Assembly (NCBI GenBank): GCA_036705565.1
Contig: JAUBUY010000030.1
Source: Microcoleus sp036705565
GTDB lineage: Bacteria > Cyanobacteriota > Cyanobacteriia > Cyanobacteriales > Microcoleaceae
Length of the DNA stretch: 64,000 bases
Direction: 5' to 3' (one strand)
Made by a program: the position numbers and the translations under genes. Below, in pieces: positions 26,716 to 34,414 of this stretch; position 1 is the first letter of the stretch, and each line of letters opens with the position of its first letter. The notes below the pieces were generated by a model. The model made no database searches, was not told the DNA's origin, and was given only the letters and a program-made list of their open reading frames with translations.

Positions 26716-28005
26716 ATGACAAACCCCACCGAATATCGGCAAAGACGCGAACAATTAATGGCCAAAATTGGCAGCGGGACGGCGATATTTCGCAGCGCCC
26801 CCGCTGCCGTCATGCACAACGATGTAGAATATGCCTACCGACAAGATAGCGATTTTTTCTATTTAACCGGTTTCAACGAAGCTGCGGCGGTAGCGGTGCT
26901 CGCGCCGCACCACGAAGAACACAAATTTGTCTTGTTTGTGCAGCCAAAAGACTTGGAAAAAGAAACTTGGCACGGTTATCGCGCCGGAGTAGAAGGCGCT
27001 AAGGAATTGTACGGCGCGGATGAAGCTTTCCCCATCGCCGAACTTGCGGAAAAATTGCCGAAATATTTAGAAAAAGCCGATCGCATATATTATCACTTCG
27101 GGCGCGATCGTAGTTTCGACCAAACAGTCCTCAATCACTGGCAGCGCTTGATGGCAACCTATCCCAAACGTGGCACAGGCCCGACAGCAATCGAAGATTC
27201 CAACATCATTTTACACCCAATGCGGCTGGTGAAAAGCGAAACTGAATTAGCATTAATGCGAAAAGCCGCTAATATCTCAGTTGCAGCGCACAACCGCGCC
27301 CAAGAATTCGCTAAACCGGGCAGATACGAATATGAAATTCAAGCTGAAATAGAACATACTTTCGGCTTAAATGGCTGCACTCCCGCTTACCCTTCAATTG
27401 TTGCATCCGGCTACAATTCCTGCGTCCTCCACTACATCGAAAACAACCGCCAAATGCAGGAAAACGATTTGTTGCTAATAGATGCCGGTTGTGCTTGCGA
27501 CTACTACAACGCTGATATTACTCGTACCTTTCCTGTTAGTGGCAAATTTACAACTGAACAACAGATAATTTATGACTTAGTTTTGCAATCACAATTGCAG
27601 GCAATTAGTCAAGTATATCCCGGAAATCCTTACAGCAAAATTCATGAAACAGCGGTGCGCGTTTTGGTGGAAGGTTTAATGGATTTAAAACTTTTGGTGG
27701 GGGACATTGAAGAGATAATTAAAGAAGAGAAATACAAGCCATTTTATATGCACCGCACTGGTCATTGGCTGGGATTGGATGTACATGATGTCGGCGTTTA
27801 TCAGTACGGCGAAAATCCGCAAGTTTTGCAGGCAGGACAAGTGCTGACGGTGGAACCGGGGATTTATATTTCTCCTTATATTAAACCGGTTGAAGGACAG
27901 CCGGAGGTTCCTGAAAAATGGCGCGGTATTGGCGTGAGAATTGAAGATGATGTTTTGGTGACATTGGAAAGTCATGAAGTCTTGACGGCGGGAGTTCCTA
28001 AATAA
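26716..28005 (+). CDS. pepP: Xaa-Pro aminopeptidase
   Basis: 429 residues, close to E. coli PepP in length. An N-terminal creatinase-like domain (about 5-165) precedes the pita-bread metallopeptidase domain. The metal ligands are visible: LLIDAGCACDYYNADITRTF (two Asp), HRTGHWLGLDVHD (His), TVEPGIYI (Glu) and GVRIEDDVLV (Glu). It removes N-terminal residues that precede proline in the cytoplasm. Start ATG at 26716; it has no clear Shine-Dalgarno, because heptamer repeats run up to the start. Stand-alone gene. Confidence 0.95.
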   Translation: MTNPTEYRQRREQLMAKIGSGTAIFRSAPAAVMHNDVEYAYRQDSDFFYLTGFNEAAAVAVLAPHHEEHKFVLFVQPKDLEKETWHGYRAGVEGAKELYGADEAFPIAELAEKLPKYLEKADRIYYHFGRDRSFDQTVLNHWQRLMATYPKRGTGPTAIEDSNIILHPMRLVKSETELALMRKAANISVAAHNRAQEFAKPGRYEYEIQAEIEHTFGLNGCTPAYPSIVASGYNSCVLHYIENNRQMQENDLLLIDAGCACDYYNADITRTFPVSGKFTTEQQIIYDLVLQSQLQAISQVYPGNPYSKIHETAVRVLVEGLMDLKLLVGDIEEIIKEEKYKPFYMHRTGHWLGLDVHDVGVYQYGENPQVLQAGQVLTVEPGIYISPYIKPVEGQPEVPEKWRGIGVRIEDDVLVTLESHEVLTAGVPK

Positions 28006-28090
28006 AGGAAAAGTAGAAGGCTTTGGGGATAAGTCAAGAAAGATTGATTAATTAAGTTGGCAGTAAAGGCTTGAGCTTTGTTAGTATTGA

Positions 28091-28207
28091 GATATTGCAC
28101 CCTTCTCAATTAGCCTTTTATGAACAGGCTTTCCGGCCTGTTCCACAAAAGATAAATTTTCTTGTGAAACAGGCCGGAAAGCCTGTTGCTGACAATGGTG
28201 CAAAATG
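28091..28207. repeat. MITE-like palindromic element
   Basis: Ends GATATTGCACC (28091-28101) and GGTGCAAAATG (28197-28207) are partial inverted repeats. The inside is a long hairpin: AACAGGCTTTCCGGCCTG onward (28123-28151) pairs with CTTGTG...GCCTGTT (28161-28187). Related pieces are at 4673-4738, 61141-61205 and 62286-62325. No ORF. Confidence 0.8.
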
Positions 28208-28264
28208 TGAGTTAGTATTAACTTGAAAAAGCTCAAGTCCGCAACTGCTAAACCTAGAGCAATT

Positions 28265-31192
28265 ATGTGTATTGATCCTACCAAGATCGATCGACCTCTG
28301 GAAACCTGCGAAGCATTAGTAGCAGAGCAAAAAGCAAAAATTCTACAACTAGAAGAGGATTTGCAGCAGCAGAGAGAATTGTGCCAGAAATTAGAAGCAC
28401 AACTCAAAGCAGTCGAGAATGCTGGCTTTTCGGGTTCGGCAACAGAATTTGATATCATCGAGGACGATCGCATTGGGTTAATCACATCTCTGGAAAAAAG
28501 CCAGGAAATGTACCGAACTCTCATCAAACATTATCCCAATGGGTCGGTGTTTTTGTTCGATCGCGATTTGCGCTATACTCTGGTTGACGGCCAAGGTTTG
28601 GCAGTAGTTGGTTTGTCCAAAGAACTGTTGGAAGGCAAAACATTGTGGGAAGCATCGCCACCTGAAGATTGGCAACTTTTTGAGACTACATATCGCGCTG
28701 CTTTGGCAGGAAAAGAGAATACTTTTGAATATAAATACGGCGATCGCGTTTATTTAACAACAACTGTTCCCGTCAAAAACGACCGAGAAGAAATTTTTGC
28801 CGGCATGGTAGTTACTCATGATATCACCGAAAAAAAACAGGCAGAAATAGCGCTGCAAGAAATCAAAAATCAGCTAAAAATTAAATATCAAAAGCGCACA
28901 GAAGACTTAAAAACAGCTAACACTCAATTGCGGGAAGAAATTATCTATCGCTGGCAGGCAGAAGAAGCTTTGCGAGAAAGCCAGGAACAGCTAGAATTGT
29001 TTTTCTCTCAATCTTTAGATGGTTTTTTATTTATGATGCTGGACGAACCAGTGCACTGGGACGATACAGTTGACAAAGAAAAAGTTTTGGATTATGTATT
29101 TACTAACGGGCGGGTAACGAAGGCAAATGATGCTTTGATAGCTCAATACGGGGGTACTAGGGAAGAGTTTATTGGTCGCACGCTTTACTCTTTGTTATCG
29201 CACAACTTGACTGGTGGCAGAGAGATAATCAGGGAATTTTTTGATGCGGGCAGAATCCACATCGAAAATGACAATCGCAAGTTTGACGGGGCTCTAATTT
29301 GGGTGGAAGGCGACTATATTTGCATTTACGATTCCCACGGCAGAATCGTGGGCTATTTTGGCGTGCAGCGCGATATTAGCGATCGCAAAAAAGCAGAAGC
29401 AACCCTCAGAGATAGCGAAGAACGCTTTCGGGCCACCGTCGAACAAGCGGCAGTCGGTATTACGCACCCTGACGCAACAGGCCGCTATTTGCGAGTCAAT
29501 CAAAAATTCTGCGAGATAGTGGGATATAGTGCGAGCGAACTGCTGTCGCGAACTTGGATGGACGTTACTTACCCAGAAGATATAGATGCAGATTTAGAAC
29601 AAAACAAGAAATTATTTGCCGGAAAAATTGACAGTTTTAAAATGGAAAAACGCTTGCTGCACAAAGACGGCACTGTAGTTTGGGTAAATATTACAGTATC
29701 GCTAATCAAAGAACCGCTGAGTGGGGCAATTTACAATGTAGTAGTGACAGAAGATATTAGCGATCGCAAAAAAACCGAAGCAGCACTGAAAGAGAGCGAA
29801 GAAAGGTTCCGACAGCTAGCAGAAAACATTGAAAGCGTGTTTTGGATGGTAAACGTTCAACCCCAGGAAATTATTTATATTAGTCCGGCTTATGCAAAAA
29901 TATGGGGCAGAAGCTGTGCTGATTTGTATGCTTACGGGCGCTTTTTTACAGAGTCTTTCCATCCAGAAGATCGCGACCGCGTTATTGCTACCTTCACGAA
30001 ACAAATGGAGTCTGAAAAGGATATCGAATATCGAATTTTCAGACCTGACGGCCAAATTCGCTGGATTCGCGCTCGGGCTTTTCCGATTAGAAATCAAGCT
30101 GGTCAAGTTTACCGCATCGTTGGCATTGCAGAAGATATAAGTGAAAGCAAACAGGCAGAAAAAACCATTCGTGAAAGTGAAGAACGCTTCCGCCAGCTAG
30201 CAGAAAATATCCAAGATTCCGTCTGGCTAATGTCTGCAGAATTCACCGATTTATTGTATCTGAGTCCAGCTTACGAACAAATCTGGGGGCGCAGTCGCGA
30301 AGAATTGTATGCTGATCCATTAAAAATGATGGAGTGGGTGCATCCAGAAGATAAAATCCTGTTGGAAGAGGCAATGGGGCGAGTGTTGCAGGGCGAGTCC
30401 ACCAATACCGAATATCGGATTTTTTTGCCAGAGGGCACAATTCGCTGGGTGTGCGATCGAGCTTTTCCCATTTACGACGAATCGGGTAAAATTTACCGCA
30501 TCGCCGGTATTTGCGAAGATATCAGCGATCGCAAATTGACCGATGCCCGCATCCAAGCAGCACTCCGCGAAAAAGAAGTATTGCTCAAAGAAATTCACCA
30601 CCGAGTCAAAAATAATATGCAGGTAATTTCCAGCTTGCTGCAACTTCAAGCTCAATACATTGAAGACGAAGCGACGCTAACTTTATTTGAAGAAAGCCAG
30701 ACCCGCATCCATTCAATGGCTCTGATTCACGAGCAACTTTATCAATCCGAACATCTCGATCGGATCGCCCTCTCCCCCTACGTCGAAAACTTGGTTGCTA
30801 ATTTGTATCAATCTTTTGGTTGCGGCAACACTTCAATCAAATTTAATCTCAAAGTTGACCCCATTTATTTAAACATAGAAACAGCAATTCCGTGCGGTTT
30901 AATTATTAACGAACTGGTTTCTAACTCTTTAAAATATGCCTTTATCTCAAGTCTTGCTGGTGAAATATATATCAATTTTCATGAAATAAATAATTCCCAA
31001 TTTCATTTAACTATTCAAGATAACGGTCGCGGATTTTCGGCGAATTTTGACTTGGAAAATACTGAAACATTAGGATTGCGATTAGTAAAAATGTTGGCTT
31101 ACCAATTAGAGGCGAGTATTGCCATTGACAGTCAGCGTGGAACCTGCTACAGTCTGATTTTCCAAGAGTTAAATTATCGGCAGCGTATTTAA
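28265..31192 (+). CDS. Multi-PAS sensor histidine kinase (HisKA_2/HWE-like)
   Basis: 975 residues from ATG at 28265; a TTG at 28223 would add 14 residues and has no better ribosome site. An N-terminal coiled coil (about 20-50) leads to five PAS units (roughly 75-185, 235-365, 375-495, 500-620, 625-750), separated by DISDRKKAE-type linkers. The kinase core has the HisKA_2 phosphoacceptor region LLKEIHHRVKNNMQVISSLL and an HATPase with IPCGLIINELVSNSLKYAF. There is no membrane helix, so it is a cytoplasmic sensor. It is followed after 6 bp by a REC-kinase gene; such pairs usually pass phosphate between them. Confidence 0.95.
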   Translation: MCIDPTKIDRPLETCEALVAEQKAKILQLEEDLQQQRELCQKLEAQLKAVENAGFSGSATEFDIIEDDRIGLITSLEKSQEMYRTLIKHYPNGSVFLFDRDLRYTLVDGQGLAVVGLSKELLEGKTLWEASPPEDWQLFETTYRAALAGKENTFEYKYGDRVYLTTTVPVKNDREEIFAGMVVTHDITEKKQAEIALQEIKNQLKIKYQKRTEDLKTANTQLREEIIYRWQAEEALRESQEQLELFFSQSLDGFLFMMLDEPVHWDDTVDKEKVLDYVFTNGRVTKANDALIAQYGGTREEFIGRTLYSLLSHNLTGGREIIREFFDAGRIHIENDNRKFDGALIWVEGDYICIYDSHGRIVGYFGVQRDISDRKKAEATLRDSEERFRATVEQAAVGITHPDATGRYLRVNQKFCEIVGYSASELLSRTWMDVTYPEDIDADLEQNKKLFAGKIDSFKMEKRLLHKDGTVVWVNITVSLIKEPLSGAIYNVVVTEDISDRKKTEAALKESEERFRQLAENIESVFWMVNVQPQEIIYISPAYAKIWGRSCADLYAYGRFFTESFHPEDRDRVIATFTKQMESEKDIEYRIFRPDGQIRWIRARAFPIRNQAGQVYRIVGIAEDISESKQAEKTIRESEERFRQLAENIQDSVWLMSAEFTDLLYLSPAYEQIWGRSREELYADPLKMMEWVHPEDKILLEEAMGRVLQGESTNTEYRIFLPEGTIRWVCDRAFPIYDESGKIYRIAGICEDISDRKLTDARIQAALREKEVLLKEIHHRVKNNMQVISSLLQLQAQYIEDEATLTLFEESQTRIHSMALIHEQLYQSEHLDRIALSPYVENLVANLYQSFGCGNTSIKFNLKVDPIYLNIETAIPCGLIINELVSNSLKYAFISSLAGEIYINFHEINNSQFHLTIQDNGRGFSANFDLENTETLGLRLVKMLAYQLEASIAIDSQRGTCYSLIFQELNYRQRI

Positions 31193-31198
31193 CGAAAA

Positions 31199-32422
31199 AT
31201 GAACCCTATACAAATTTTGGTTGTAGAAGACGAAGTTATTGTAGCCCAAGACATAGCAGGTCGATTAAAAAAACTGGGATATGTAGTAACAGCTACAGTT
31301 TCTTCAGGAGAAGAAGCAATTAAAAAAGCGATCGAAAACCCGCCCGACTTAGTGTTGATGGATATCGTGCTTAAAGGTGACATGGACGGGGTAACAGCAG
31401 CCGAGAAAATCCGAACTAATAGGAATGTGCCGACAATATTTTTAACAGCTTATGCCGACGATCAAACGCTGCAAAGAGCGAAACTTACAGATCCATTCGG
31501 TTATATTATCAAACCATTTCAACAAAATGATTTGCGGGTGGCGATCGAGATTGCCCTGCACAGACACGAAATCGAAACCAAGATGCGAGAATCTCTCAAA
31601 GCCGCGGAAGCAGTCAGAGAGTCGGTGGAAGAAAAATCGCACCGCCAAAACCAGTATATTTCAATGGCCGCTCACGAATTGCGGAATCCCCTCAACGCGA
31701 TTTTAATCTCTGCGGAACTTCTCGATCGAACTCGCAGCAGTGACGAATCCCAAGTTAGAACCCTGCGGCTGGTGCACTCAGCTACCCAAAAGATGAACCA
31801 GCTAATCGATGATATGCTGTTTATGGGTCGAGCAGAAGCAGGCCAACTCAAATGCAATCCATTACCGATAAATTTAGTCGAATTTTGTCAAGACTTGCTC
31901 GCTCAATTGCAGTTAGGAAATGAAGCCAAGCACAAACTAACATTAATCCCGTCAGATGTTACCAGTGCAATATTAGATCAACAATTGCTGCACGGCATTA
32001 TTTCTAACTTAATCGTCAATGCCATCAAATATTCTCCCAACGGCGGGCAAGTCACCTTGGAATTGGAATGCCGTCCAGCAAGCGAAGGAGACAAAGAAGC
32101 TATTTTCTGCTTGTCTCCTCAGTGTTTGTTTCCCAATTCCCAATTTACAAAAATTAACTCTCCCTCACTAATTATACGTATCCGAGACCAAGGTATCGGC
32201 ATCCCAGAAACCGAAGTAGGGAAAATATTTGAAATGTTCTACCGCTGCAAGAATAGTGGGAAAATTAAAGGTAATGGTTTGGGATTAACAATTGTTAAAA
32301 AAGCTGTGGAATTGCAAGGAGGGGCGATCGCCTGCGAAAGCAAAATCGGCGTTGGTACAACCTTCACCGTCGCCCTTCCTTACGTAGCACTTTCCTGTTC
32401 GACTCAACGGCAAAAAACTTAA
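31199..32422 (+). CDS. Receiver-histidine kinase hybrid (REC-HisKA-HATPase)
   Basis: 407 residues. The N-terminal receiver (about 3-120) has ILVVEDEVIVAQDIAGRL and the acceptor DLVLMDIVLKGDMDGV, typical of the single-domain regulators paired with HisKA_2 kinases. A short helix joins it to HisKA with AAHELRNPLNAIL and HATPase with GNGLGLTIVKKA. So the upstream kinase can phosphorylate this protein's own receiver and thereby control its kinase activity. It lies 6 bp after the upstream gene, in one operon. Final output is unknown, since no DNA-binding regulator is adjacent. Start ATG at 31199. Confidence 0.95.
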   Translation: MNPIQILVVEDEVIVAQDIAGRLKKLGYVVTATVSSGEEAIKKAIENPPDLVLMDIVLKGDMDGVTAAEKIRTNRNVPTIFLTAYADDQTLQRAKLTDPFGYIIKPFQQNDLRVAIEIALHRHEIETKMRESLKAAEAVRESVEEKSHRQNQYISMAAHELRNPLNAILISAELLDRTRSSDESQVRTLRLVHSATQKMNQLIDDMLFMGRAEAGQLKCNPLPINLVEFCQDLLAQLQLGNEAKHKLTLIPSDVTSAILDQQLLHGIISNLIVNAIKYSPNGGQVTLELECRPASEGDKEAIFCLSPQCLFPNSQFTKINSPSLIIRIRDQGIGIPETEVGKIFEMFYRCKNSGKIKGNGLGLTIVKKAVELQGGAIACESKIGVGTTFTVALPYVALSCSTQRQKT

Positions 32423-32437
32423 ATGCCCCTACAAACA

Positions 32438-33019
32438 CTAATCAAACTGTTGCAAAATCCACTCCACCGCCACCGCTAAATTTGCTGCAATAAAATCCGG
32501 TTTAGTATGGTGCTGATACTCCCCACTCAACACGCTTTCCCCGTAACCAGTCTGCACCAAAATACCAGTACAGCCGGCATTGTGAGCCATATCAACATCA
32601 GTCGCTTTATCCCCCACCATAAAACTATTTCGCAAATCTAAATCCTGTTCCCAAGCGGCCGCTACCAACATCCCCGTATTGGGTTTTCGCCAGGTTGTAT
32701 AGCGCGTAAATTCTGGGTTGGTTCCGCCTTCTGCTGCGCTTAAATAAGGACAGTAATAAAGAGCATTTAACTTGGCTCCTGCTTCATTTTCTAATAGCTG
32801 ACAAAGGCGTTTGTGCAAAGCTTCTACGTGGCTAACCGGATAATAATTCCTCGCTGGGCCGGATTGATTGGAAACCAGACAGCAAAATATTTGTTGGTCA
32901 TTTAAACGGCGTACAGCTTGGGCGACTCCGGGGATTAAATGCAAATCTTCTACTTTGTGAATGTAACCAGCTTCGATATTGAGGACGCCATCTCTGTCAA
33001 GAAATACTGCTCGTTTCAT
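32438..33019 (-). CDS. HAD-IIIA phosphatase, GmhB-like
   Basis: 193 residues. HAD motifs: FLDRDGVLN (motif I, about 6-14), LVSNQSGPA (motif II), KPNTGM (motif III region) and MVGDKATDVDMA (motif IV). The family includes GmhB, which dephosphorylates heptose 1,7-bisphosphate in the making of ADP-heptose. The zinc-binding loop of E. coli GmhB needs three Cys and a His; here only the first Cys remains (YYCPYLSAAEGG), so this is a variant without the zinc site or one with a different sugar-phosphate substrate. Convergent with the REC-kinase gene (15 bp apart). Start ATG at 33019. Confidence 0.85.
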   Translation of the reverse strand: MKRAVFLDRDGVLNIEAGYIHKVEDLHLIPGVAQAVRRLNDQQIFCCLVSNQSGPARNYYPVSHVEALHKRLCQLLENEAGAKLNALYYCPYLSAAEGGTNPEFTRYTTWRKPNTGMLVAAAWEQDLDLRNSFMVGDKATDVDMAHNAGCTGILVQTGYGESVLSGEYQHHTKPDFIAANLAVAVEWILQQFD

Positions 33020-33102
33020 TGTTGTATTGTTTTTGATATAATATAAAACTCGGTGGCATCGGAATTGATATTACTTAAGCTTTTCGTCGGCTAGTCCTCC
33101 CG

Positions 33103-33274
33103 CCTACCCGCCAGTCCGCCAGGGAATGAATTCCCTGTCTAATAGCGAAAGTCCTCTAAAAGAGGACTGACTCATTCATTAGTCCTCTTTTAGAGGAGTT
33201 CAGCTTTGAGGCAGGGGTTTCAACCCCTGTCGGACTATCGGTTTAACGTGTTTGTTGACTCCAATGGACACGGC
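33103..33274. repeat. Cluster of short palindromes
   Basis: Contains AGGGAATGAATTCCCT (33121-33136), AGTCCTCTAAAAGAGGACT (33150-33168) and its near complement AGTCCTCTTTTAGAGG (33181-33196), CAGGGGTTTCAACCCCTG (33212-33229), and GGACACGGCGCCGTGTCC (about 33257-33274). It is a related version of the units at 38103-38380. The whole of 33020-33289 has no gene. Confidence 0.85.
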
Positions 33275-33289
33275 GCCGTGTCCTCATCA

Positions 33290-34414
33290 TCATTCTAAAA
33301 TAGATTGTTTGCCTAGCCATTCGCGGAAACTATTATGATACAAACTATAGCAAATTTCTCCTCCAATTTCTTGTTTATTTAAGAACTCGATCCAATTGTC
33401 TAACACTTTTTCAACATCGTATTCATCCCGATCAATTATATTGGCGATCGCACTTACAGACAAACCTGTTGGGGATTTTACCAAAACATTGATCGCAGAC
33501 AAGTCGATCGCCGATAAGCCATCACCTGTCATCCGCAGCCAGTGGTTTTGATAATACGCTGCTAAACCGGGAGGAAGTTCAGAGAGAAGTGAGGACTCTC
33601 CCAGATTAGCATCGGGGCGTGAATTCTCGGCGATCGCCCTTAACATCTGACTCAGATACATGAAATTGTTTTCGCTGACAGTGGCGAGTTGTTGGCAGAA
33701 TTCGGGTTGAGTTAAATCCGGTGCGGTTGATAGGTATTGCTGAATGTAGTTCAGGGCATCTTCGCGATTTTGGGCGGGATAATCTCTTAAATCGAGAGTT
33801 TGGGAGGGAGTTTCAATTAACAAACCGGATTTCTCTCTCAAAAACGGGCGGCGGGCGAGGATAAAATAAGTACGATCGCCCAAATATCTCGGCAGATAAA
33901 ACAGATTTGTGCTGGGAGGCTGACTGGTGCGGGCGATCGCGTCTACGGAATCAATGACTATTATCAACTTTTGTCGATCGTTTAATTTATCGCTAATTTG
34001 CTGAAGCAACAAAGACAGAAACCAACTCCCATCATGGGATTCGAGATTTTGAAGTTGAGATTTGAGCTTGAGAATTTCCGATGTTTCCCCATTGGCGGCA
34101 AGGTATTTGTCAATCAGTTGAGTGCAGACAGAAGCGAGAAAATCTTCAGCTCGATTTTTGCCTTCAACTGCAGCGTTGTAATAGATACTGCGAGGATGGG
34201 CCCTGACATATTGGGCGAGGATGGAACTTTTGCCGCAGCCGGGAGTGCCGACAATTGTGAAATAACCGCGGCTGTGGGAGTTCAGAAAGTCGGATATCGC
34301 AGAAAAAACAAACTTGCGGCCTGCAAAATTCTCAGTTTTTTCTCGCAGGAGTTGCTGAAATTCTTTTGGGTAAGCAGCGGTATAGATGGGAGTTGACAGA
34401 GGTGAGGAATTCAT
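33290..34414 (-). CDS. STAND/NACHT-like NTPase without sensor
   Basis: 374 residues from ATG at 34414, which overlaps the WD40 stop as ATGA; the frame upstream of it is WD40 shadow. P-loop YFTIVGTPGCGKSSILAQYV (Walker A GTPGCGKS), Walker B KLIIVIDSVDAIA and a sensor-like YFILARRPF. The C-terminal half (ENNFMYLSQMLRAI, YYQNHWLRM, YSLYHNSFREWL) matches the winged-helix region of the HTH-NTPase two genes upstream, so the two are paralogues. It has no HTH and stops exactly where WD40 or helical sensor regions usually begin. It may act with the separate WD40 protein as its sensor. Confidence 0.85.
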   Translation of the reverse strand: MNSSPLSTPIYTAAYPKEFQQLLREKTENFAGRKFVFSAISDFLNSHSRGYFTIVGTPGCGKSSILAQYVRAHPRSIYYNAAVEGKNRAEDFLASVCTQLIDKYLAANGETSEILKLKSQLQNLESHDGSWFLSLLLQQISDKLNDRQKLIIVIDSVDAIARTSQPPSTNLFYLPRYLGDRTYFILARRPFLREKSGLLIETPSQTLDLRDYPAQNREDALNYIQQYLSTAPDLTQPEFCQQLATVSENNFMYLSQMLRAIAENSRPDANLGESSLLSELPPGLAAYYQNHWLRMTGDGLSAIDLSAINVLVKSPTGLSVSAIANIIDRDEYDVEKVLDNWIEFLNKQEIGGEICYSLYHNSFREWLGKQSILE

